Part shown: in pieces, positions 9,135 to 17,481 of the stretch | Layout of the letters: every line of letters starts with the position of its first letter | Position numbering within the stretch: the first letter of the stretch is position 1 | From: Dysgonamonadaceae bacterium | GTDB taxonomy: Bacteria; Bacteroidota; Bacteroidia; Bacteroidales; Azobacteroidaceae | NCBI GenBank assembly: GCA_031270075.1 | Contig: JAISYG010000112.1 | Span: 1-41,034 of the forward strand | Direction: 5' to 3' | DNA: 41,034 nt | The notes under the pieces: model-generated | What the model was told of the DNA's origin: nothing | Databases searched by the model: none | What the model saw: only the letters and a program-made list of their open reading frames with translations | Translations under genes and position numbers: made by a program

Positions 9135-12100
9135 ATGAAAAAGCGAAGTATTTTACTTGTATTATTATGTTTGTGTTTTTGTAGCGGCATACATGCACAG
9201 AAAACAATCACAGGCACAGTACGGGACGTATCGAATGAAACGTTACCGGGTGTTTCGATTACAGTCAAAGGTTCTCAACGCGGAACAACTACCGATCGCA
9301 ACGGAAAATATTCCATTGATTTTCGGGCAAGTGATAAAGAACTGGTTTTTTCTTATATCGGGATGAAACCTCAGACTGTGTCCGTAGGAAATAAAACAAC
9401 CATAGATGTTGTTCTGGAAGAAAACGCAGAAATGCTGAACGAAGTGGTCGTTTCGGCTTTAGGTATCAAACGTGATGCAAAATCGCTCCCTGTAGCTCAA
9501 CAACGGGTCGATGCCGGAACGATTTCCGAAGTGCGCGATGCCAACCTGGTTTCCTCGCTGGCCGGTAAGATAGCCGGTGTGATGGTTACGCCGCCCACCA
9601 GTTCGACCGGATCGGCGCGTATCGTGATCCGCGGCAACAGTTCGTTTACCGGCAACAATCAGCCGCTTTTTGTGGTGGACGGTATGGCCATTGATAATAG
9701 CGACGGTAGTCAGGGTGTAAATACCAACGGCGGTTTGGATATGGGGAACGGAGCATCCGACATCAATCCGGACGATATCGAAACCATCGATGTGTTGAAA
9801 GGCCCCAACGCAGCCGCTTTGTACGGTTCGCGCGCGGCCAACGGCGTAATTATTATTACGACCAAAAAAGCGAAAGAAAACCGCTTTAAATTAGCGGTCA
9901 ACTCCAACACCATGTACCGGTATATTACCCAGTGGCCTGCGTTTCAAAATTCGTTCGGACTGGGGCATACGACCCGGATGGTGGGCGGACATTCCGAATG
10001 GCTGCTGCAAACGGACGCCAACGGCAACAGCTATCCGTATCCGGGTATTCCGTCCATTGAACTGATTAGCACCGATCAGGGCGGACGCTCCAACGGAGGG
10101 CCGATGATTGGCATCCCTTATCTGGGTCTGGACGGGCAGATACATACTTATTCGCCCCAGCCCGACAATGTGTATGCTTTCTATCAAAAAGCGTCTACTT
10201 ATACCAATAATATCAGTGTGGAAGGGGGCAATGCAGACAACAACTACCGCGTGTCGTTGACCAATTTCACCGCCGACGATGTGGTGGAACGACAGAATCT
10301 GGTAAACAAAAACACATTGAACCTCCGCTTTTTCAATACACTGACGAAAAACCTGACCTTGGATACCAAATTGACGTTTATCGACGATGATACGAAAAAT
10401 CGCCGTTATGCCAATCAGAGCAGTTTCAATCCTTTATACATGTATATCAAGTTGGCGCGCTCCATGAGTCTGGACGAATTGAAGTATTACAAAACGCCGG
10501 CCGGCACGGAAACGGTGAAAGTGGGCGGCGATATTCACAATCCTTACTGGACCATCAACGAAACCGGCAACGAGGATAAGAAAATGCGCATAATGGGTAA
10601 TTTCGATTTGTCGTATCAGATTTTTCCTTCTTTGAAAGCCTCTTTGAAGTACGGACGGGATTATATAAGCACCAACAGTACGGAATACCGCAATAAGGGA
10701 GCTTTGGGCGGCGGTACGGATGCGGCAGGATATTATCGTCGTCAATACAATATTCTGGACAATTCGCATTACGAGTGGCTGTTGCTTTTCAATGACCGGT
10801 TCTTTAACAACGATGTTTCGATTTTGGGAACGTTGGGAGGTCAGCAGTTGAATTATTCCGGATCATGGCTCAATGCTTCGCTGGTATCTTTGAAGCAGGC
10901 CGGTTTCCAGCATATTTCCAACAGCGACGAGCGTCCGCAATCGGATGAAGACATTCTCAGCCGGAAACGCATCAATGGTCTGTACGGTTCGCTGTCGGTG
11001 GGCTTCAAAGATTTTATTTACATGGATGTTACCGGACGTAACGATTGGAGTTCGACGCTGCCTCCGGAAAACAATTCCTATTTTTATCCGTCGATCGGTA
11101 TATCGTGGTTGCCTACCGAAATGGTTGGTATATCTTCCGACAAATTTTACGGAAAACTGCGTGCTTCCTATGCGCAGGTAGGGAACGATACGGATCCCTA
11201 TCGCTTAATGCCCTACATGAATCTGGGTAGCGGCAATATCTACGGCGGATATAAATATGTATCTTTACCGGGGACCGTACCCAACAACCATCTAAAGCCG
11301 GAACGTACCCGCTCGCTGGAATTGGGCGCCGACATTCGCTTGTTGAAAGGTCGCTTGAATTTCGATATCACATACTATCAAGCCAATTCGTTCGACCAGA
11401 TTGTGGAAGCCGATATGTCGATTTCGTCAGGTTATGAAAGGCGGGTGTTTAATGCGGGCGAAATCCAAAACAAAGGATGGGAAGTGGCGGCGAATACGAT
11501 TCCCGTTCAACTGAAAAATTTTCAATGGAACATGGATTTCAACTTTACAAAAAACGAATCCGAAGTGCTCAGTATGGTATCCGGCCTCGACCAGATCCAA
11601 CTTGGCCAGATTTACGACTTCTATAATGTGCTCCGCGTGGGATTGCCTTATGGCGCCATGTATGGGAGCCGGTGGGTAACCGATCTGCAAGGACGCCGGA
11701 TGGTAACTTCCGACGGTAAGCCCGTTAAAATAGCTTACGATTATCTGGGCAATTTCAACCCCGACTTCATGTTCAGTATCAGCAATCGTTTCAGATGGAA
11801 AGATTTCGACGCTTACATGTTGGTGGATATGAAAAAAGGCGGCAAACTTTACTCCGGAATGATGCGATATACTATACGTAATGGCGTTATAAGCGGCGAC
11901 GAACAGCAAAGGGAATCGCATTGGAAGCGGACGATCATTATGGGCGATTCGGGTGGAGCCGACGATTTGTGGGGCGGTACCCTGCTGGAAAATGCGTATA
12001 TCTACGACCCCGCCCAATACGACAACGTAAATGATATGAATACCATTGACCCGAATTATGTACCTGAACAATTTACAGGATATATTCTGCCGGGCGATGT

Positions 12101-12389
12101 AGGATACTTTGCCGACGACTTTTGCAGCGAAGTGTTGTATGACGCCTCCTTCATCAAACTGCGCGAATTAAGCATCGGCTACAACCTGCCGAAAGCATGG
12201 ATATCCAAACTGCATATGAGCCGGGCGCGTATTTCTGCCGTTGGGCGTAATTTATGGATTATTTATCAGAAAACCCCGAAAGGGATTGATCCCGAAGCGG
12301 CTATCAATGCCGGTAACGGACAGGGCATGGAATTTGGTTCTTTGCCGCCCTCCACTACTTTCGGATTGGATATTAAAATCGAATTTTAA
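9135..12389 (+). CDS. SusC/RagA-family TonB-linked outer membrane transporter
   Basis: N-terminal carboxypeptidase-like domain (TITGTVRDVSNETLPGVSITVKGSQRGTTTDRNGKYSI); plug 'PLFVVDGMAIDN', 'IDVLKGPNAAALYGSRAANGVIIITTKKA'. Confidence 0.97.
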   Translation: MKKRSILLVLLCLCFCSGIHAQKTITGTVRDVSNETLPGVSITVKGSQRGTTTDRNGKYSIDFRASDKELVFSYIGMKPQTVSVGNKTTIDVVLEENAEMLNEVVVSALGIKRDAKSLPVAQQRVDAGTISEVRDANLVSSLAGKIAGVMVTPPTSSTGSARIVIRGNSSFTGNNQPLFVVDGMAIDNSDGSQGVNTNGGLDMGNGASDINPDDIETIDVLKGPNAAALYGSRAANGVIIITTKKAKENRFKLAVNSNTMYRYITQWPAFQNSFGLGHTTRMVGGHSEWLLQTDANGNSYPYPGIPSIELISTDQGGRSNGGPMIGIPYLGLDGQIHTYSPQPDNVYAFYQKASTYTNNISVEGGNADNNYRVSLTNFTADDVVERQNLVNKNTLNLRFFNTLTKNLTLDTKLTFIDDDTKNRRYANQSSFNPLYMYIKLARSMSLDELKYYKTPAGTETVKVGGDIHNPYWTINETGNEDKKMRIMGNFDLSYQIFPSLKASLKYGRDYISTNSTEYRNKGALGGGTDAAGYYRRQYNILDNSHYEWLLLFNDRFFNNDVSILGTLGGQQLNYSGSWLNASLVSLKQAGFQHISNSDERPQSDEDILSRKRINGLYGSLSVGFKDFIYMDVTGRNDWSSTLPPENNSYFYPSIGISWLPTEMVGISSDKFYGKLRASYAQVGNDTDPYRLMPYMNLGSGNIYGGYKYVSLPGTVPNNHLKPERTRSLELGADIRLLKGRLNFDITYYQANSFDQIVEADMSISSGYERRVFNAGEIQNKGWEVAANTIPVQLKNFQWNMDFNFTKNESEVLSMVSGLDQIQLGQIYDFYNVLRVGLPYGAMYGSRWVTDLQGRRMVTSDGKPVKIAYDYLGNFNPDFMFSISNRFRWKDFDAYMLVDMKKGGKLYSGMMRYTIRNGVISGDEQQRESHWKRTIIMGDSGGADDLWGGTLLENAYIYDPAQYDNVNDMNTIDPNYVPEQFTGYILPGDVGYFADDFCSEVLYDASFIKLRELSIGYNLPKAWISKLHMSRARISAVGRNLWIIYQKTPKGIDPEAAINAGNGQGMEFGSLPPSTTFGLDIKIEF

Positions 12390-12395
12390 TTTTTT

Positions 12396-14234
12396 ATGGA
12401 TATGAAAATGAAAAAACAATATCGATCGGTTATAGCCGGCATCCTTGCATTACTTACAATGAATGCCTGTACGGAAAGTTTTGAAGAAATCAATACCAAC
12501 CCCAACCGGATTACCGCTGCCGAACCGGAATTTATATTTGGGTTAAGCCCGGTAAGCACCTTGCGGACAATAGGAGGAGCAGGCAATAACGCCACTCGCG
12601 CCAACAACTGGTTTATTTTCGGTAATTACAGCCAGATGTGGGCGGTGGAAGGCGGCGGCGCACCGCACTTTTCGGCGGACGGAAGTTCCGACGATCTTTG
12701 GAACAGTCTTTATTCCAATTCATTGAAACCGCTGTTCAATATCATCAACAATTACAGCGATAACCCCGGATACAAAAACCGTGTAGCGCTGGCCAAAATT
12801 TGGCGTTCGTATGTATTTTCCATACTGGTAGGGATGTATGGACCGCTACCCTATACCGAAGCCTGCAACGGCGAGGTTTCGGCCAAGTATGACAAGGAAG
12901 AAGATATCTACCTCGGCATTCTGGCCGAATTGAAAGAAGCTTATGAAGCCATCGACACCAAAAGCGTTACCGATAAATATCCGGTAACGGCCGAGCCATT
13001 CCTGCAATCCGACCTGGCGCGCTGGGCGCAGTTTGCCCATTGCATCCGTTTGCGGACAGCCATGCGGATTGCCGGTTGCGACGTCAATCATCCGGACAAA
13101 TCCTGGTTACAGTCGCTGGCGGCAACGGCCAAAGCCGTAGTAGCGGAAGAATTGAACCATGCGGATAATGGTTTGCTAATCAGCGCCAATACCGGTAATT
13201 TCTACATGACTTTCGACAATAACGACCTGAACACGAGAAATCCCCTGTTTTTCATCGTTGACCAAATGACGCCGGCCGAAAAGAAAAACCAGTTAGGAAA
13301 CCTGCCCGTGCTTCACGAATCGTTGATGATGTGGATTAAGCCGGCTACCTACAACGACCCGGTTTTGTCGGTCTATGTAAAGCCGGGAAACGGAGGCACT
13401 CGTCCCCGTCCGGTAAAGGACACCTATCTGGGACGTCCCAATTCGATGGGAGCGCCGACAGATTATCGCTGGACTGACGGTTGGGTAAGTCCTTATGCCA
13501 ATGTAGATGATTATCCCAATTATGCTACCATCGGTACGGAATTTCTCAAATCGGATGCGCGGTATTATCTTTTCAATTACGCCGAACTCTGTTTTATTCG
13601 CGCCGAGGCGAGCCTGAAAGGTTTCTGGGCAGGCGGGAAAACAGCGGAACAATATTATTACGACGGCATCGACGCCCGTTGCCTGAAATACGCCAGCGTT
13701 ACACAAGCGAAAGTCGATACTTATAAAAACACTGCCGGAATCAAATGGAGCACTCCGACCGATCTCGAAAAACAGGGAGTTGTAGTAACCGAATTTCTTG
13801 ATTATTTGGGTGGATTTACTCATAGCATACTTGGCGGCGAGGAAGACAATCTGAAACGGATTGTGGTGCAACATTGGATTTCCCTCTTTGGTCAGAACAT
13901 TGATGCATGGATTCTTTTGCGTCGCACGCAAGCGATTCAATTCAAGCCGAATTTCAATGCCAGTCAGAACGATGGTTATGTAAACGGCACCTGGGCCTAT
14001 ATTCCGGAACGCTTGTCGTATCCCGGACGGGAACGCAACATCAATACGGATGAAACACAAAAAGCAATTCAGGAATATCTGTATGACAACACCTTGCATG
14101 ATACGCAAGACCGCGTTACTTTCCGTCTGATTTTTGCGGCGGATAATCCCGGTTTGCCGGCGCCTACGGAAGAAACACCCGCTTATAACTCGTTCCCGTA
14201 TCCGCTCCCTAACCTCGCATTCAATCGTAAATAG
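12396..14234 (+). CDS. SusD/RagB-family nutrient-binding lipoprotein
   Basis: Lipobox LLTMNACTES; 'FEEINTNPNRITAAEPEF'; position immediately after SusC. Confidence 0.93.
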   Translation: MDMKMKKQYRSVIAGILALLTMNACTESFEEINTNPNRITAAEPEFIFGLSPVSTLRTIGGAGNNATRANNWFIFGNYSQMWAVEGGGAPHFSADGSSDDLWNSLYSNSLKPLFNIINNYSDNPGYKNRVALAKIWRSYVFSILVGMYGPLPYTEACNGEVSAKYDKEEDIYLGILAELKEAYEAIDTKSVTDKYPVTAEPFLQSDLARWAQFAHCIRLRTAMRIAGCDVNHPDKSWLQSLAATAKAVVAEELNHADNGLLISANTGNFYMTFDNNDLNTRNPLFFIVDQMTPAEKKNQLGNLPVLHESLMMWIKPATYNDPVLSVYVKPGNGGTRPRPVKDTYLGRPNSMGAPTDYRWTDGWVSPYANVDDYPNYATIGTEFLKSDARYYLFNYAELCFIRAEASLKGFWAGGKTAEQYYYDGIDARCLKYASVTQAKVDTYKNTAGIKWSTPTDLEKQGVVVTEFLDYLGGFTHSILGGEEDNLKRIVVQHWISLFGQNIDAWILLRRTQAIQFKPNFNASQNDGYVNGTWAYIPERLSYPGRERNINTDETQKAIQEYLYDNTLHDTQDRVTFRLIFAADNPGLPAPTEETPAYNSFPYPLPNLAFNRK

Positions 14235-14257
14235 TAAATAATTAAAATTGAAATACA

Positions 14258-15493
14258 ATGAAAAAGATATTAGCTATATTAAGTATTTCCGTCTTGACGG
14301 CGCTGATTTTTAATGCTTGTGAAGACCGTCCGGATGTATATGATTTTCCCGTGGACGAATATGTCTACGACATCCCGGATGTACCCGTAACGGAAGACTA
14401 CGTTGTCGGCGTTGCATACGATGTGAAACGACGCGATACGCTCCAGCATGTATGGTGGGACAATACAAACAAAAAGCAGCAACTTTATACCGGAACGCCC
14501 GTATTGGGCGAATACGACCTGCGCGACGACGCAAACGTTCTGCAACAACATTTGGACTGGGGAAAGGAAGCCGGCATAGACTTCTTTGTCCTGAACTGGG
14601 GAGGACACGGCTATAACGATACCATCCTGATGAATTGGGAACAATTGTATGCGCAGGATAATGCCCGCCCGAAGGTAGTCATCCGTTTCGACCCGGGCTA
14701 TCGTTTCGGAATTGCAGCGGATCCTTTGCAATTAAATGCTTTACGCATGGATTCCTTGTGCTATGATTTGGATTCGCTTTATACGCACGTGATGAAACAT
14801 GATTTTGTGTATAAGAAAGCCGACGGCAAACCGGTAATGGTGTTCTGTAATTTTACAAATGCCGTTCAGATACCTCTTGTGAACGACTTTATCGCTTTCC
14901 TGAAAAATTCCACCACCATTCATAACAATATATGGTTGATGGCGGATTTGGGAGGAGGCTGGACGTCGCCCGAACGCTGGGGTTATCATGCCGCCAACGG
15001 TTACAACGGACCAACCGCAGGGTATGTGAAACCGGATTCCATCAAGCCTTTCGATGCGTTCTTCATTACCGATATTTCGCATAACAACTACGACCGGTAT
15101 TATTCGCAGTATTCTTACCTGGATTACAACTACCGCTACTGGCAGGAATGCATGAAACCGCTGGGAAAGGAATATATTCCGACCGTACAGCCGGGTTTCG
15201 ACGACCGCGTGAATACTCCCTCCAGCGACCGTTATTTTATTCCGCGCTGGAAAGACGGCAAAGCATACGTGATAAGTTCTTTACTCGAAGGAAGTAACCA
15301 ATACGATTTCAGTAGTTTTACCGAAAATCCGTATAAAAAATGGGCGAATGTGGCCAAGCGAAATGTGGGTAACAGCCGCATAATCATGATATATAATTGG
15401 AATGATTTTACCGGCGGCAGAAATCTGGAGCCTGTAACGGAATTTGGAACGGATTACTTACAGTATACAAGAGAATTATTTAAAAAACGATAA
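14258..15493 (+). CDS. GH99-like (WbsX-like) domain lipoprotein, candidate endo-acting glycosidase or glycan-binding protein
   Basis: Lipobox FNACED; 'HLDWGKEAGIDFFVLNWGG' and 'MIYNWNDFTGGRNLEP' resemble GH71/GH99-like TIM barrels. Confidence 0.65.
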   Translation: MKKILAILSISVLTALIFNACEDRPDVYDFPVDEYVYDIPDVPVTEDYVVGVAYDVKRRDTLQHVWWDNTNKKQQLYTGTPVLGEYDLRDDANVLQQHLDWGKEAGIDFFVLNWGGHGYNDTILMNWEQLYAQDNARPKVVIRFDPGYRFGIAADPLQLNALRMDSLCYDLDSLYTHVMKHDFVYKKADGKPVMVFCNFTNAVQIPLVNDFIAFLKNSTTIHNNIWLMADLGGGWTSPERWGYHAANGYNGPTAGYVKPDSIKPFDAFFITDISHNNYDRYYSQYSYLDYNYRYWQECMKPLGKEYIPTVQPGFDDRVNTPSSDRYFIPRWKDGKAYVISSLLEGSNQYDFSSFTENPYKKWANVAKRNVGNSRIIMIYNWNDFTGGRNLEPVTEFGTDYLQYTRELFKKR

Positions 15494-15496
15494 TCT

Positions 15497-15563
15497 ATTT
15501 TGGGTAGGGCTTAATGGACTTCGGCTTTACTCAAAATTATATAACAAATTAAATGGAAGTCCA
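15497..15563 (+). ncRNA. predicted cis-regulatory RNA hairpin/H-type pseudoknot in an intra-PUL intergenic region
   Basis: 15-bp stem (15497-15511 with 15523-15537, four G-U wobbles); loop 15515-15522 TGGACTTC is fully complementary to 15556-15563 GAAGTCCA. Confidence 0.5.
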
Positions 15564-15592
15564 ATTTCTAATCTTTTTAAATGGTAATATTT

Positions 15593-17404
15593 ATGAAATT
15601 CAATTACTTTTTGAAGTCATTGGCGTTGGTAACACTGATGGCATTAGTAGGGAATGTAAAAGCAGCCGATATCCGTGTTGCCAATGGAGCTACGGATACT
15701 CAATTAGCTGCTGCACTGGAGCAAGCACAAACCGGCGACGTGATTTGGATTGATGGTATTGTAACGATGAATGCCAAGGTACAAATTACAAAAAATGTAA
15801 CCATTAAGGGTGGTGTTGATCTTGCTTATTTTGACGGAGGCGGCTTAACTCGTTTATTTGAAATTGAGCCGGAAGAAATTGACGGAGCGAAGTTGGTTCT
15901 TGAAAACCTGGGTTTTACCGGAGGGAATGCTAAACAAACCGAAACGGATGGTGATGGAGGTGTTGCACGGATTTTCAAAGGCGTAACGGAATTTGTGAAC
16001 TGCTGGTTCGATGACAATGAAGCCAGACGCGGAGGAGCTTTTTTTATCGTAAGAAATGAAACGGCAACAAAAACCACATCGGTTACTTACAAAGGCTGTG
16101 AAGCTACAAACAATCTGGCATCCGACGGTGGCGGCGAAAGTCGTGGCGGCTATATCTTCACCGACGGAGATACCGACATTACCCACGAATACTGTAAAAT
16201 ATCGAGCAACCAATCCATTGGCGGTCGTGGTGGAGCGCTCTGCCTTTTTGGCGCCGGTACACGCCGGTTCTACTACACGATTCTCAGCGATAACAAAGGC
16301 GGCAACTGGGACGATACCGGAAACATCGGCGATGGCGAATACGAAGGCGGGCTTGCTTTTATTACCGGCGGCGCTACAACATTTGAATCGTGCGGTATTG
16401 TTGCTAACAAATCCTGGAGCCATGGCGGTCTGATCCGGGGTTGGGGCAATGCGGCTACAAGTGTAACGTTCATTAATTCGACCGTAACAAAAAATCAAAG
16501 TATGACGAATAAACCTCCCTTGTGGATTGGCGGCGAAGCTACCTATACTTTCGTAAACAGTTTGTTTGTTGAAAATCAAGGATCCAATGAAGGCAACGGC
16601 GCCGGATTCGATTTTGATGGCGGCAATATGAAACTGCATATTTTTAATTCTGTTTTTGCACGTAATATTTGTAGCAGTAATGAAGGCACAGCGGCGGTAG
16701 ATATCAGCGGCGGTTCAAACTTGGCTACTCAGTTGACCGTCAAGAACTCGCTTATCGGTTTGATTAAAGGCAACGATACCGGTGTGGTACCGGTTGACAA
16801 TGCAAACATTCCCACCAAATCCAATACGAGAATGTATAAGTTGACCGATCAGGAAACTTATCAAGTGGCTTATGCTTCGCTGGATGACTCCGGAATTGAT
16901 TTCGGTCAGGGAATAAGATACAGTAAATCGTTCGGAATGCCTTATTATCTGTTAACTGCCGATAGTAAGATAACAAAATTGGGCGACCCCGCTTTGCTGA
17001 TCGATTACGATATTGATACCGATCTGTTTGGACAAAGCCGTCCGGTTGCCGCCGATGGCTCTATCACAGCCGCTCCAACCTTGGCTTCTGTTGCAGATGA
17101 ATACGACGATACCGATTGGAAAAATAATATTACAGGAATCGTTGCACCGGGTATTTCTCTTCCAAAAGAAAATATCCGTATCATCGGTACGGTTGAAAAC
17201 GGTATTTTAGGCGTGGATTTCGGCAATGTAAAAGGTTTGACTAAAGGCGATTTGATTTCCCTTTCCGGACAGGTTGTTGAAAATGTATTCAATATCAATG
17301 TAGTAGGTAAAGGTTACTACAGTGTGAATGTACAACCGGGCATTTATCTGCTCCGCATTACCAACAACGGAAATATGTATACTCAAAAGGTCGTTGTTAA
17401 ATAA
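15593..17404 (+). CDS. right-handed beta-helix / polymorphic-outer-membrane-protein-like secreted protein with T9SS sorting domain
   Basis: Signal peptide MKFNYFLKSLALVTLMALVGNVKA; repeated 'GG.../N..F..N' helix rungs; C-terminus 'YYSVNVQPGIYLLRITNNGNMYTQKVVVK'. ORF track start is 15581; ATG 15593 fits the signal peptide better. Confidence 0.8.
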   Translation: MKFNYFLKSLALVTLMALVGNVKAADIRVANGATDTQLAAALEQAQTGDVIWIDGIVTMNAKVQITKNVTIKGGVDLAYFDGGGLTRLFEIEPEEIDGAKLVLENLGFTGGNAKQTETDGDGGVARIFKGVTEFVNCWFDDNEARRGGAFFIVRNETATKTTSVTYKGCEATNNLASDGGGESRGGYIFTDGDTDITHEYCKISSNQSIGGRGGALCLFGAGTRRFYYTILSDNKGGNWDDTGNIGDGEYEGGLAFITGGATTFESCGIVANKSWSHGGLIRGWGNAATSVTFINSTVTKNQSMTNKPPLWIGGEATYTFVNSLFVENQGSNEGNGAGFDFDGGNMKLHIFNSVFARNICSSNEGTAAVDISGGSNLATQLTVKNSLIGLIKGNDTGVVPVDNANIPTKSNTRMYKLTDQETYQVAYASLDDSGIDFGQGIRYSKSFGMPYYLLTADSKITKLGDPALLIDYDIDTDLFGQSRPVAADGSITAAPTLASVADEYDDTDWKNNITGIVAPGISLPKENIRIIGTVENGILGVDFGNVKGLTKGDLISLSGQVVENVFNINVVGKGYYSVNVQPGIYLLRITNNGNMYTQKVVVK

Positions 17405-17434
17405 TGGATCAAATTATTTATTAAGGTGTAAATT

Positions 17435-17464
17435 GTAGAGACGTTGCACGCGCGGCGTCTCTAC
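17435..17464. repeat. intergenic palindromic repeat GTAGAGACG-N12-CGTCTCTAC
   Basis: Perfect 9-bp arms in the gap between the beta-helix and GH3 genes. Confidence 0.8.
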
Positions 17465-17481
17465 TTTAATCGTATCAATCA

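Noticed and set aside
15553-15753. 66-aa ORF overlapping the start of the beta-helix gene
   Set aside because: Out of frame with a gene having a clear signal peptide; the shared region is better explained by the RNA structure and the main CDS.
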